Of a DNA stretch of 64,000 bases, positions 10,794-23,239 are shown one piece after another. The translations under genes and the position numbers were made by a program. The notes below the pieces were generated by a model. The model did not search any database. It had not been told where the DNA came from and saw only the letters and a list, made by a program, of their open reading frames with translations. Numbering within the stretch: position 1 is the first letter of the stretch; each line of letters opens with the position of its first letter. The DNA lies in contig NC_080058.1 of the NCBI RefSeq assembly GCF_026212465.1, positions 11,371,289 to 11,435,288 on the forward strand. Reading direction: 5' to 3'. This DNA is from Amaranthus tricolor (taxonomy: Eukaryota > Streptophyta > Magnoliopsida > Caryophyllales > Amaranthaceae).

Positions 10794-12103
10794 TGTTGGC
10801 ACTCTTAGGTTTTGATGATGACTACACTTTATATAAACAAATGTATTTTTTTAGAGATTGTATGCAGGTCGATATCCGGTCGATCGTTAATAGTACCTAT
10901 GACTTAGTCTATGAACGTGTACTAGTCAAAAGAATCCAAAGAAGTTAGATAAGGTATATCGCTTATGATGTCAAATGTAGACAGCAGGTTTAATGTTCCC
11001 AAGTTTGATGATCTAACGTTACCGGAAAATGGAAACAATACATTGTTCCCAGACTGGAGTCTGGAGAAGATACGTCTGCTGGAAAATTCTAATTAAGTTA
11101 TTTTCTGATTTTTTAGTTGATGTATTAGTTAAAATTAATTTGTTGCATTATTTATTAATTAAGTTAATTGGAAAAATATTTTATAATCACCTAAAAATAT
11201 AACCGTGTGATTTTCTAAGTATGGAAAATTTCTTTCCTTATTTTTCTCCTTTTAAAAAGGCTTTTATTTTGTATCTAATTTAAGTAAGTAACTAATCTAC
11301 CTATTATTAGAAAAAGGGAAACCGTAGCTTTTGCTTAAGCACCAAGCTTCCACTTATTTCTCCCTTATTTATGAGAAAGGTACAAGTGTTAACCGTGGGT
11401 TTTGACCTTGTAATTCATGTTCCATATTATTTTCCTATTTTTAGGGATAAGGGAGTAATGGGTAGTTACTTCCTTTTTTCTAACTAAACAAAGTCTATAA
11501 ATAGGTGACTGGTTATTCCAAAAATGAAGCACTCGTATGAGCCTTGAAAATCATACGTGAGTTTGAAAAAAATTAACAAGAAATATTTTGTTCAAAAATT
11601 GCCAATTAACTTATAATATTTTCATGTGCAACTCTTATCTTTAGAGAATTTATCCTTACAAAGGGTTTTTGAGAGAATTGTTATAACTAGACTTGGGTAA
11701 GTCTAGTGGAGAATTAGAAAGCTTCGAGTGAAGTTAGAGAAGAGAATAGCTTTGAGTAAAGCTAAGAGAGAAGCTTCGAGTGAAGTAAGAGAAAGAGAAA
11801 GAGAAAGAGAAGTTGGCCTAGTTAGAGAAGCTTCGAGTGAAGCAAGTTATTTTATGTAATTGTAACGAATTGCCTAAAACATATTGGAGAGTTTTGAAAT
11901 CCCGAGAGGTCATGGTTTTTCCTTCTATTTAGGCCTAGAAGGTTTCCACGTAAAATTGTGTTGTCTCTTTTACCTTTTCGCACTAAGCTTAAGTTTTAAT
12001 TCTTCAATCTAATTCCGTAAAAACAGGGCTAAAATACTTAAACTTATTAAAACAACAATTCACCCCCCTCTTGTTGTCGTTCCCATCTCTAACACTGTCT
12101 ACA
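10794..12103 (+). mobile_element. solo LTR, copia-type, with perfect TSD
   Basis: A 1310-bp unit begins TGTTGGCACTC and ends ACTGTCTACA, with the 5-bp duplication CTTCT at 10789-10793 and 12104-12108. The order of parts is LTR-like. GTTTTGATGATGAC lies near the start, a TATA-like CTATAAATAGGTGACTGG near 11495, and CAATTCACCCCCCTCTTG near the end, as in many copia LTRs. No internal region remains, so it is a product of LTR-LTR recombination. A purine tract (AGAGAAAGAGAAAG, 11790-11812) and several GCTTCGAGTGAAG repeats lie in the transcribed half. Confidence 0.85.
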
Positions 12104-12134
12104 CTTCTAAAAACAGGCGGTAATCAAGATTTTG

Positions 12135-12400
12135 CACTAGTGGAAAAAACCGTATCTGCTGCGTTATATTTGCTGCTGGTTTTAGCAAACGCAGCATTAA
12201 ATAGCATAAAATAATTATGCAAAAGAAAAAAAAAGATCAAATGCTGCGGTTCAAGGTAGCCCGCAGCAAATAATATGTTTAATGCTTTGGTTCATAAAAG
12301 CCCACAACAACTAACTTAGTATATATTGCGGTTCCTTTGAGCCCGCAATAAATAAGTGTGTTTTATTTTACTTTTTTTTTTTTAAAATTACGCACCTCTA
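12135..12400. repeat. CACTA 5' subterminal repeat region
   Basis: Contains repeated GCTGCGGTT / CCGCAGCAAAT / GCAATAAAT motifs in both orientations after the terminal CACTAGTGG. Such arrays bind the TNPA-type protein in En/Spm elements (family knowledge). Confidence 0.7.
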
Positions 12401-12468
12401 TAGTCTTCGTGAATATGCATTAGCTTATTAGGTGCTGTTGTATTCATTCTCCTAAACCCACAAAAAAC

Positions 12469-15400
12469 TGTAACAAGAGCGGCAATCTCGATACATAATT
12501 AACATTTATTAATAATGTTTAATACCAAAAAATATTGCGGAAGTCTCCAAATGCCGAATTGTTAAAAACTTTAAAACATAAAACTAAAACTGTTTAAAAC
12601 AAAAGTAAAATATTATTATCTCTGATAAGAAATATTGTTTGCTCAAAAAGAAAAAAAATACATCATCATCAAGTCATCAATAAAGATACAAAAAGCAGCT
12701 AAGTTCTCGATAAATAGTAATTGTTGTGGCCTGGATCGGAACCTGAACTAAATCCTGCAAAATGCTGCCATCCATGATACGGATGACAGCCGATTGAATC
12801 GATCAGCGCTTACGCCGAGCATAACTTTCTATCCAACTCAAAATACGGAAATTATACGCTACATTTACAAAATAATAATTTAAGTACGAACTTATACTTA
12901 ATTGACACCACCGTATACTTTTACCATGTTCTTTTTCTGTTACATACTTTTAAGTCATTAAGATACCATTCTCGATCCTGATAGAAGTACGTTACTGCCA
13001 CTTATACAATTCAGAAATCTTAACACTTGAGTAAGTTCATTTGGTTGATACTCATAACCGTACCATGCATCACAGCATCAACACTAATCAAGTTTATCAC
13101 GGATCAACAAGCACATCAGCATGACACCTGATATATGTAAGGGTCTGGTTAGGTGAGAACCGTAGTCCTAAACCCTAACTGTGGTGGGAGTCGTCACCCC
13201 TCCAATAAAATATTTATGCTCGAGCTCTACAGGATAGGTAGCGAACCCCCTGTCTTACACCGCATTTTACGTGCCGGTCAACACGGACGCCGGGATTTAC
13301 ATGCCGATCCATGATTCGACATTACCTTACTATCAGGGTCATTCAATCAATACATTTCACACAAGTACATCACATTTTTATTACTCCAAGTTGACTTTGA
13401 ATTTGAATTTGACCAACCTAAGTGATAACTTCATTTATTTAATATAATTCTTAATCATAACGTTTAATTTACCTTTACGTCTTTATATGTTCATTACTTA
13501 ATTTTTACACATTAAATTTTATTTACAACTTTATTTTAATAGGTCACTACATTCACACTAATAACTTAATATTTTATTAATAGTCTTCAAATTAGTATTT
13601 CCACAAGTAGCTACTAAAATCTATTTCTCTTGAAATAAGTTCCCAAAATCAAAATTTCCAACGTTAAAATAAATAAAAAGTTATTCTCCTCAGAAAATCA
13701 AACATTCTAATTAAAATTCAAGTTGAACTTCAACCTTTGGATAAGTTTCCAAATTGCAACAAGTTTACCAAAAATAATTATTTCAAGTTTGGAAAAACAA
13801 GTATACTAATTAGATTCGCAAAAATCAACATTCTAGTTATAAAACAAATAAAACTTATAATTTCACAAAAATCAATATTTCACACATATTTAAAAACAAA
13901 TTTACTAAAAATACTTTTACATCTTTTTATATAAATTTTGGTCAAATAGTCAGCAGATAAAATATTATTTTGTACTAAATAGTAATTAAATGTCACAAAA
14001 GTTATTTTTTTTGTAATTATGAAATCTCATATATTCAAGAAAATCACTTCAATATTTAATAACTTATAAAGCTTTCTCAAAAATAACTTTTAAGATTTTA
14101 TTTTAATATTATCACAGAATAGCTTATAATAATATAAAAAATAAATCAAACTCTTTTTCTTTTTAATATAATAATGGTCGAATGGCCTATGAGTATTTTG
14201 GGGCCTTTTTCACTAACAAAACAACTTCATTTAAATTATTATAGTAAATTCAAGATTTAAATAATTAACATAACCACTAAAAAAAAAAATAAAAACTTTA
14301 CACAATAACTTAGAAATTTACTATAACTTTAAGGATAAACTTAAATCTCAGAATAAAGTATAATAACAATATTCTTAATATAATCATACTTAGTAAAATA
14401 CGTTCATAAAATAACTTACTACCTTATAAACTAGTTTGAAGGCTAACATAAACATATTAATACAAAATTCTAACATAAAACAAATTCTTAACTATAATAA
14501 CATTTCTAATGTAACACATAACTCATAAACATACTAGCACTAGTTTATAACATAAATCATGCTTAATATCACTAGAATATAATTTTGCACTCAACTTCCT
14601 AAACTTGTTCAAAGATTATTAAATTAACATACTAAAAATACTTTTAGCATACACAAACTTAATATAATCTTGATCATAATTTCATTAAACTAACTTCCAC
14701 TAAAATATATCAACATATTTCATACTTTGCATATTATAAAGTAAATATAATGTAAAATTCCACAAAAAAAATAGGGTAAGAAGTTATACCATACTAACAC
14801 CAAGGATTAGTACTAAGTACTGATTAGGAAAATAATAAGAAATAAGATCCTCCAAGATAGATAATAATGCTCCAAAGATAATTAATCCCAACTCCTAAAA
14901 TAATGATGATGATTTAAGCTAAATAAAGAGTGTTCTAAGCTCCATGTTCTTTAATTTCTTCAATTAATAAAGGTATTAATGTAGTAAGATTTTAATAAAG
15001 TGAAAATATAAGAAAGAATGTTAGAAAGATTTGATGATGATGGTGTAAGTGATCTCATGGCTAAGGAGGGTATTTATAATGGGTTTGTGCAAATTTGTAG
15101 TTCATTAGATTGTATGAAAAAGAGTGTTAGGAGTATAAAAGAAGGTTAACTTGTGTAAGTGATTTAGAGTGTATAAGTGAATGTGTAAGAGTTGGAGTGT
15201 GTAAGTAAATGTGTAAGAGTTTGAAGTGTAGAAGAAGGTTAACTTGTGTAAGGAAATGGTGATAGCTTGTGTAAGTGATGAACATCATGGGTTACCATAG
15301 AAAGGATTTGGGTTCATCAAAATTTTGTTCTAGTATGTACAAGTGAATACACTTTAAAATAATGGGTAAATTTGATCATGAAAATATGTAGTTTATTTAA

Positions 15401-15793
15401 AATTTTGTTTAAACTATACTTAATGTTAATAATAAAAATACGACTCATTTTTATGTATAAAAAAATTATATCAAAATTATAAGGTTAAAATAATAATTAG
15501 TAATGTTTGTTTAAGGAAGAAAGTTAAAAAGTAACGTTTTACAAAACCGTGAATATAATAATAAAATTTTACTTTTCGTACTATAAAATAATAAAATAAT
15601 ATTTTAGTGCTTATAAAAAGATTTTAAACAAAATACTATTTTAAAGTTTAATATTTGAAAGAAATTACAAAATCGGAAAAGATTTAGGAATTAAAGATGG
15701 TTTGAAATGGATAATCAAAGGATTAGAGATTTGAATTGAAAATTCGAAATAATTAATCGGAAGATTAAAATTAAGAATTTTGAGTCTGTTACA
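12469..15793 (-). mobile_element. large solo LTR, probably Ty3/gypsy
   Basis: A 3325-bp insertion in the CACTA leader is bounded by TGTAACAAGAG and GAGTCTGTTACA, so it reads TG...CA on either strand with a 7-bp TGTAACA inverted end. On the minus strand it starts TGTAACAGACTC. Its later part has a GC-richer patch (13140-13330, e.g. GGTGACGACTCCCACCACAG), reminiscent of long chromovirus (Tekay-like) LTRs. The flanks AAAAC and ACCCT do not match, so one edge has been altered. No retroviral proteins remain. Near 15120-15270 lie imperfect GTGTAAGTGA/TGTGTAAGAG tandem phrases. Confidence 0.6.
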
Positions 15794-16513
15794 ACCCTCT
15801 GCTTCATTGTTTACGCATTAGTCTTCGTTCTTCATTATTCTTCATTGTATCTGTTGCTTCTTCATCGTTTTTCGCATACATTCTTGAACATCTTCTTCGT
15901 TCTTCGTTCTTGTTCTTGTTGTCTTCATACATTTGCACACGAAAAACCCACGAAAAATCTCCCATTGTTGTCTTCTTCAAGTTCTTAAACCAACGAAATT
16001 TGGGCTTAGTTCTTGTTCTTCTTCAAGTTATAATCTTTTAAAGCTTATATTTAGTTGTTCTAGCTTCATTGTGTTTTAGGGCTTAGTTTTTTTATACTAA
16101 TTTTGATTTTGTTTTTCATTGTATAGGTTACATAACCCAAAACCCACGAAAATTCAAGGTATAATTTTTATTTAGATTTTGTTTGATATGTTTATCTGTT
16201 TATATATTTGATGTTATAATAGTTTGTTGATTATTTTTTAAGTTTTACATTTTTTAAAGTTCTTCAAGTTCTTAATTTAAGTTCTTTAAGTTGTTTAATT
16301 TTTAAGTTTTACATTCTTTTCAAGTTGTTATATTTAGTTTGTTAATTATTTTGATATGTGTATTTTGTTTACATATGCATGTAGTTTGTTAATTAATTAT
16401 GTATGTAGTTTACTTATGTATATGTATGTAGTTTAATTAATTATATATGTAGTTTAATTATGTAAGTAATGTACTTATGTATGAATAATCACAATAGTTT
16501 ACTTATTATGTAT
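15794..16513 (+). repeat. CACTA leader/first-intron segment, first copy
   Basis: Homologous to about 16800-17560. Both have CTTCTTC-rich leader text, CGAAATTTGGGCTTAGTTCT, GTTCTAGCTTCATT, TTTTTCATTGTATAGGTTA and then CCCACGAAAATTCAAG. It is therefore the untranslated leader of the outer CACTA, interrupted on its left by the solo LTR and on its right by the second 5' end. Confidence 0.75.
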
Positions 16514-17560
16514 GACTAGTGGAAAAAACATCATTTGCTGCGGTTATTTTATATACGGGGCAATAAATAGGAAAAAGAATTAAAAAAAAATTGACATCAA
16601 ATGCTACGATTTTTGGTTTGCCCGCAGCATTTAACCCTTTGGATACATCAAATGCTGCGGTTTTTGGGTTGCACGCAGCATTTAACCAGCATTAAAAGAT
16701 TTTTAAAGAAAATGACATCAAATGCTGCGGTTTCGGTTTGCCCGCAACATTTAACCCTTTTAAAATCGCGCCTTTTAACGTTACAATGCAAAACCTTTCT
16801 TCTATTTCATTCAACCTACTGTACGTCTTCTTCAAACCTTCAAATGCACGAGTGTTTCTTCAAGCTACAATCATCTTAGTTCTTGCTATTCTTCATCATT
16901 CTTGCTCTTCTTCATCATCTACTGCTTACATACCCCAAGAAAAACCCATTGTTGTTGCTCTTCTTAAACCCACGAAAAACCCACGAAATTTGGGCTTAGT
17001 TCTTAATCTTCTTCATCATCTTAGTTCTTGCTCTTCTTCATCATTCTTTCACTTATTGCTCTTCTTCATCATTTGCTGCTTACATACCCCACGAAAAACT
17101 CATTGCTGTTGCTCTTATTAAACCCATGAAATTTGGGCTTAGTTCTTACTCTTCTTCAAGGTATAATTTTTTAAAGCTTAGTTCTCAAACCCATTGTTGT
17201 TCTAGCTTCATTAATTATGTTGTAGGGCTTAGTTTTTTTTTATACTAATTTTATTTATTTTTTCATTGTATAGGTTATACACAACCCAAAACCCACGAAA
17301 ATTCAAGTTTTCATTTTGATTTTGTAAATTAGGTTTAAATTTATCATAATTTATGAATATGTATGTAGTAATTGTTTTTAAGTTTTAAATTTATCTAATT
17401 TCTTTATTTTATTTATGAATGTGTATGTAATTATGGTTTTTAAGTTTTAAATTCATCATAATTTTTTATACTTTGTAAATTAGGTTTAATTAGGGTTGTT
17501 TATGGTTAAATTTATTATTATTAGGGTTAATTAGGGTTAAAACAATCTTCTTATTAGAAT
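16514..17560 (+). mobile_element. second CACTA 5' end and leader
   Basis: GACTAGTGGAAAAAAC at 16514 is a CACTA terminus with the first base changed. It is followed by CATCAAATGCTGCGG / GCCCGCAGCATTTAAC subterminal repeats (16540-16760) and a second copy of the leader and intron. It opens the coding part at about 17752. No separate matching 3' end was found, since 23544 fits the outer TTG duplication. This is either a nested element that shares the right end or an internal duplication made by recombination. Confidence 0.65.
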
Positions 17561-18799
17561 ATACATATTTTTTGAACAATTTATACATTATGATGGTTTA
17601 TTATTAATATTGTAAATTAGGGTTAAATGAATGATTATTTCTTAATTTTGTGGTTAATTAGAGTTCGTTAAGTACGTATGTTAAAAATTGTGTATTAATT
17701 TTGTTTTGAATTAATTAATCACACTAATTAGGATGACAAAAGATCGTTCTTAGATATGTGGAAGCATTGAATTGTCAGAATTTATTGATGGCGTATTAGA
17801 ATTTTGTAGTATTGCGGTTGAACATCAAGTTAGGACGGGGGAGTTGGTTTTTATTGCCCATGTGTCACTTTTGGCAATGTATCAAAGGTAGATAGTGTTG
17901 ATATCCTTAGGGAGCGCATACTTCGACCTGGGTTTAGGCCGCAATATCATGTTTGGGTTTGGCATGGTGAGGAGGGAGTTTACAAAGAGAAAAGTGTTGT
18001 TGAGGACGTCAATAATGTGGCTGATGTCAATGAGGATGTAGTAGATCATGTTGATGGTTATGAGACAGATGAAAAGAATGTCGATTAGGATGTGGATCGT
18101 GTTCATGAGTTGATGGAGGGAGTCGAGGATGAGTTAGGAAAACGTCCTCGTGTTTTTAACTTGTTGACAGAGGCTTCTCAAAAGCCTTTGTACCCTAGAT
18201 GTACAGAGTTCACCAAACTAACAGCCGTGTTGACAATTTTCAACATTAAGTCAAAGTACAATTGGAGTGATGCCAGTTTGACAATGTTATTAGAAGCGTT
18301 AGGTGAAATGCTTCCTGAGGGAAATGAACTTCCAAAGTCGACATATTATGCCAAAAAGCTCATGTGTCCTTTCGACTTAGAGTAACAGAAGATTCATACG
18401 TGTCCGAATGATTGTGTATTGTATCTGAATGAAAATGTGAACTTTGAAGAGTGTCCTAGGTGTGGGTTACTGGGGATGCTAAAGGGCCCCCGGCTAAGGT
18501 ATTGTGATATCTTCCAATAATACCTAGATTCAAGCGCTTGTTTTCTATAAAGAAAGATGCGTTAAATTTGAGGTGACATGCAGATAGGGTGAAGAAAGGT
18601 CACTTGCTCATACATCCATCTGATTCTCCGGAGTGAAAGAGTATTGATAGGTTGCATAAGACTTTTGGGGATGAAGTTCGTAATTTAAGGCTCGGACTGT
18701 GTACGGATGGAATGAACCCATTCGGTAATCTTAGTTCTCAACATAGTACTTGGGCGGTACTGTTAGTGATCTATAATTTGCCACCTTACTTGTGTATGA

Positions 18800-19978
18800 G
18801 ATATTATCAATGGTACCCCTATACTATAGCAATATATCAAAGGTACCCCAGTTAATTTCAATGGTACCCCCCAACTATATGCTAATTACAACCGTGACAC
18901 TATTAATCATTTTTCCGTTAAGTTGCCGTTAAATCTCGAATGATCAAACCATGGTTAGTTTCCCTCTCCTCTTCCTTCTCAGGTGGGATTTTCACCATAA
19001 AACGAGTTGTTCCAGAGACATTCAAGAAGCTCAAACTGTTACACCCAACAAGTACATTATCATCAATTCTTCCATTAAATTTATTTAAAGATAAATCAAG
19101 GTACTTCAAGTTAGGAAAATTTTCCCCAAAATTTGGTATGGAACTTGATATATTATTGGAAGAAAGATCCAAATACTCAAAATTAGAACACCCATTAAGA
19201 GAAAATGTTCCTTGTAACTTATTCCCCTTTAAAGCTAAGTGGGTTAACTTCTCACAACCTTGAGAGAACACCCATGGAAAAACTTGTTGCCCAGATAAAT
19301 GATTTAAAGAAACATCCAAAGTTTTGAGAGAAAGCCCAAAATGATCCCCTTTTAAATCCTTAGAAGAATCCAATAAATTGAAGGAAAGATTCAAACTTGA
19401 TAATGAAGAACAAGAAGAAAACTTTGACAAATCAAGGAAAGACCCAGAAATAATGGAATTTTGAGAGAGTTCAAGTTTATGTGGGTAAAGTTTCATTAAG
19501 CTAAATTTACAGTTTTACAAGTGGGTTTCAGTGGGTTAGGGTTTCATAGTCAGCCATTAATGAGAAAGCTCAAAGCTTGATTAATGAAGGAAAAAACAGA
19601 GGAAGATAGAGAAAGAAGAAAGTGGTAAAAGATTGGAGTAAGGAAGAAGAGAAGAGTATATATCAAGAGTGGGAATTAAGAAGGAAGACTTAGGGAGGAG
19701 TGGAGGAAACTGCAGGTACTTTCTGCATATTCGGGTTGATCATTGTCGGGCTTGAGATGAAGCAGCCATGGAAGGAGAGCAGGAAGAGGAGTGGGAAAAG
19801 GGAAGAAGAAGAAACTAACCATGATTTGGCCAAATTCGAGATTTAACGGGCATTTAACTGAAAAAAGTAAAATAGTGTCACGGTTGTAATTAGCATATAG
19901 TTGGGGGGTACCATTGGGATTAACGTGGGTACCATTGATATTTTGCTATAATACAGGGGTACCATTGATAATATCCCC
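18800..19978. mobile_element. Pack-MULE carrying a BRI1-like fragment
   Basis: A 1179-bp insertion in the TNP2 coding region has ~165-bp terminal inverted repeats (18800-18964 and 19811-19978). These start GATATTATCAATGGTACCCC and contain three further GGTACC blocks. The 10 bases TTGTGTATGA occur at 18790-18799 and again at 19979-19988; the last A may be chance, leaving a 9-bp MULE duplication. Removing the insert restores a normal TNP2 segment. The interior is a host gene fragment on the minus strand, with no transposase. Confidence 0.88.
18918..19496 (-). CDS. captured leucine-rich-repeat fragment (BRI1-like), chimeric with TIR
   Basis: An open frame of 192 residues encodes about six extracellular LRRs. 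Recognisable units are SSLNLSFNLLD, LKTLDVSLNHLSGQ, LTHLALKGNKLQG, FEYLDLSSNNI, LKYLDLSLNKFNGRI and LSFLNVSG. Spacing and the QVFPW motif resemble the N-terminal repeats of the brassinosteroid receptor BRI1 and its relatives. There is no signal peptide, transmembrane segment or kinase, so it cannot be a receptor. The last ~15 residues (from about ETNHG to DLTAT) are encoded by the MULE terminal inverted repeat. The frame has no internal stop, unlike its TNP2 host, which suggests recent capture; translation is unproven. Confidence 0.75.
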   Translation of the reverse strand: MKLYPHKLELSQNSIISGSFLDLSKFSSCSSLSSLNLSFNLLDSSKDLKGDHFGLSLKTLDVSLNHLSGQQVFPWVFSQGCEKLTHLALKGNKLQGTFSLNGCSNFEYLDLSSNNISSSIPNFGENFPNLKYLDLSLNKFNGRIDDNVLVGCNSLSFLNVSGTTRFMVKIPPEKEEERETNHGLIIRDLTAT

Positions 19979-22229
19979 TTGTGTATGAAGCTTAAGTACA
20001 TTATGATTTTCGCTTCTTATCTCGGGCCCTAAACAACATGGCAATGACATAGATGTATATCTTGCACCTCTCGTTGAGGATTTTAGAAAGATGTGGGATG
20101 AAGGTGTTTCCGTGTTTGATGCATATGCTAATGAGGAGTTCACCTTGCGTGCAATGCTATTATGCACCGTTAATGATTTTCCGGCATATGACAACTTATC
20201 AGGGTATAAGAACAAAGGGAAGAAATCATGCCCAATATGTACCGATGACATGGAATCCACGCGGATTTTTATGTGCAAACACGTATTCATGCACCATCAA
20301 ATGTTCCTCCCACAAGATTATCAATATCGTAAGAAGAAGAAGATGTTCAACGGGGAGGTTGAAGACCGTTGACCGGTTATAAGGTTTATGAACAGATTAA
20401 GGGACTTGAGACTGTATTTGGTAAAACAGGGCAAGTTCAAGGGGGTGAAGACCGATTATGGAAAAAAGAATCGATCTTTTGGAAGCTTCCATATTGGAGA
20501 GATCTAAAGGTTAGGCATTGTCTTGACGTTATGCATATAGAGAAAAATGTATGTGATGGCACACTCAGGACTCTCATGAACATTCCGGGTAAGACAAAGG
20601 ATGTTAAGGCCATGCAAAATTGGTTAGAATGTAAGAGTATTTGTCCGGAGTTGTGGGCACAGGTTAAGGTGAGTAAGAAAAAAAATAGAGCAGATGAAGT
20701 TGGTGGTAGTAACAAGGGAAAGGGCGGTAAGAAGAAGATGAGTAATGACAAAGTTTATTTGCTTCCATCTTGCTACACATTATCCAAAGCAGAGAAGCGA
20801 GGATTTTGTGAGTCTTTGTATGGCATTAAGATTCCGTCTGGGTACTCATCTAACATGAAGAGATTTGTGACCCTAAATTGTGAGTTGAAGTTGGGAAGCA
20901 TAAAATCTCACGATTTCCATGTAATGATGTAAGTGTTCTTACCAATTGCAATCCGTGGAATACTGCCAAAACATGTAAGATATGCTATTACCGAGCTATG
21001 TTTGTTCTTCAACACAATTTGTAGTAAAGTTCTTGATACATTAAAACTTGATGCTCTTCAAGTTTGAGATGTATTTTCTACCTTCTTTCTTTGACATAAT
21101 GGTTCATCTTATTCTCCATCTCGTTCGTGAAATCAAGCATTTGGGTCCAGTTTTTTTAAAGTGGTGTTATCCTTTTGAAAGACACATGGATGTTTGACAA
21201 AACAAGGTGAGGAATCCAGCATAAGCCGAGGGGAGTATGATTCAAGGCACTGTGAGCGATGAGATTGGTAACTTTATAGCCGAGTATTTGGCCATGGAAA
21301 AGCCTATTGGATTTCCCACCTTTTGACATGAGGGAAGGCGTGAGGGACAAGGAACAATTGGCTCCAAATCGATCGCACATCCTCGAGACAAGCACACTTG
21401 CATGTGTTGCATCATATTCCTGAAGTCCATCCTTTTTTGAATGAGCATTTAAATATATTGCGCGCAAAATATCCTTCTAAAGAGGATAGGGGATTGATGC
21501 AGTTACATAACAAGACATTTATTGATTGGTTTCATAATTGAGTAATATGTGAAGAACTCAAGGGTGTATCTGAAATTGTTAAGTGGCTAACTTTTGGTCC
21601 TCGTGATGATGTTAACAAATATGAGGGTTACGATGTCAATGGCTTTACATTTTGGACTGAGGGTCAAGATAAGAAGTCATCTTATCTACAGAATAGTGGG
21701 GTTTCTATTTTGGCGTCATCTACGTTTTACGCGAGTGCCAAGGATCAATTGCCAGTTGATGCTAAATTGGTATACTACGGACGGGTACATAAAATATGGG
21801 AGCTTAACTACTCTACTTTCACTATTGGTCTTTTCAAATGCAAGTGGGTAGATAATAATCGACGATGCAAAAAAAATGACGACCCTTGTGGATTCACTCT
21901 TATAGACTTAGCTTGTTTGCGTGATAGTGAGGAACCATTCATACAAGCCACACAAGCCAAGCAAGTATTCTACATTGTAGACCCGTCTGATAAAAAGTGA
22001 TCTATTGTTGTACCGGAAAAAAGAAGTATTCTTGGTATAAGTGATGTTCAGGATGAGGAAAAATATGATGCTTTTGAAGACTCCCCGCCCTTTATCAATC
22101 CAAAATCAGTGGATGAAGATGATGTAGATGTTGGCTATATCCGTGTAGATCACACGGAAGAAATACATTTGAATTAAGTGATTCACAAGGTATGAATTAT
22201 TTATGCTCTTTTCGCATATGCTTGATATT

Positions 22230-22610
22230 ACGTGTTAAGTTGCGATTTTAAGGTTTGCACTTTCGCGTATAAAGTAGCTCAAATTTGGCTTGTTTTGCAT
22301 GAAACTTGGCACACAACACTATTTGGTATATATTATTGTGTTGAAATGGTTAGAATTGAAAATCATAGTCATATACTTAAAATTACGTGGTAAGTTGCGA
22401 TTTTAAGGGTTTTTAAGCGTTTTTGGCATTTTCGCGCATAAAATAGTTCAAACTTGGTTTGTTTTGCAAGAAATTTGGCACACAACACTATTTGGTATAT
22501 ATTATTGTGTTGAAATGGTTATAATTAAAAATTATAGTCATATGCTTGAAATTACGTGCTAAATTGCAATTTTAAGGGTTTTTAAGCGTTTTTAGCACTA
22601 ACATCTATTT
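22230..22610 (+). repeat. two intron monomers of the ~167-bp CACTA repeat
   Basis: Two head-to-tail copies of the unit (GTTGCGATTTTAAG ... TAGCTCAAA ... TTGGCACACAACACTATTTG ... TCATATGCTTGAAATTACG) lie between the TNP2 end and the Ulp1 exon. The same unit occurs once at 51770-51930 and about 14 times at 55690-59240. Confidence 0.85.
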
Positions 22611-22614
22611 TCTC

Positions 22615-22935
22615 TTAGTGCTTTCGGCAAGATAATAGCATTGAATGCGGCTACTACACTCTCAAATATATGGAAGATCTCTTATAAGCCGTGAAGAACA
22701 TTGGAGTCGAAAATATTGATGTCGTAAGTGTTTGTTACGTTCTTAAATTATAATATTATATATTTACTATTGGTAAAATCTAATATTTATGTATCATATA
22801 AACTTTTTTAATTATTTCATATGATATTATAGGTTTTATACGACACTCCAAGGGAAACATGCACTTTGAGAGATGCGGAAATGCGCGAATTGAAAGACAA
22901 GATTGTCGTGTATCTTGCTAATTTATGTGTTTGGT
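22615..22935 (+). pseudogene. CACTA Ulp1-like protease, last two exons
   Basis: Exon text CFRQDNSIECGYYTLKYMEDLL carries the C48 (Ulp1) signature around the catalytic cysteine (ECGYY). A stop follows the LL. After a GT...AG intron the last exon reads DTPRETCTLRDAEMRELKDK and ends LANLCVW. Upstream Ulp1 exons and the Transposase_24 gene seen in the related element at 51.0-61.6 kb are missing here. An internal deletion has therefore joined the TNP2 end to the protease end. It is nonfunctional. Confidence 0.75.
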
Positions 22936-22982
22936 AATTAATGTAATTAGTTTAGATTTAGGACTTTTATGTGTGTGTGTGC

Positions 22983-23091
<109 letters not shown>

Positions 23092-23239
23092 TATTACGTA
23101 TTATATATGCGATCGAGAGTGTATATATATATTAGTTGGTGATTATTATTGATAATTGGTGATTATATATATATTTGCAATATTATTTATTACATTGTAC
23201 ATTATCATTGGATTATTTATAAAACGAAAAAAATCAAAA

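Larger units (their letters stand above)
17752..22176 (+). pseudogene. CACTA TNP2-type transposase, broken and interrupted
   Basis: TNP2 is the CACTA transposase that cuts the element ends. Pieces appear in family order: MTKDRS..., then REHILRPGFRP..YHVWVWHGEE (transposase-associated domain). Next come KYNWSDASLTMLLEALGEMLP and CPNDCVLY..ECPRCG, then TWAVLLVIYNLPPYLCM, at which point a Pack-MULE (18800-19978) intervenes. The frame resumes with GPKQHGNDIDVYLAPLVEDF, TVNDFPAYDNLSGY, RHCLDVMHIEKNV and HDFHVM. The C-terminal DUF4216-like part (WTEGQDKKSSYLQNSGV, DFTLIDLA-type text) ends at EEIHLN. Many in-frame stops (e.g. near 17890, 18085, 18383, 20369, 20930) and frameshifts make it nonfunctional. 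The ancestral reading across the insertion is continuous once one 10-bp target copy is removed. Confidence 0.9.

Noticed and set aside
10614..10802. 62-residue minus-strand frame as a gene
   Set aside because: It runs across the edge of the solo LTR (10794), and its composition is that of the complement of a C/T-rich leader; no domain is seen.
16601..17121. Two plus-strand frames of ~90-130 residues
   Set aside because: They lie in CACTA subterminal repeats and CTTCTTC-rich leader; repeated CPQHLT text is the translation of the GCTGCGG repeats.
18918..19496. LRR frame as a functional receptor gene
   Set aside because: It has no signal peptide, membrane span or kinase, and it lies between MULE inverted repeats with its end encoded by one of them.
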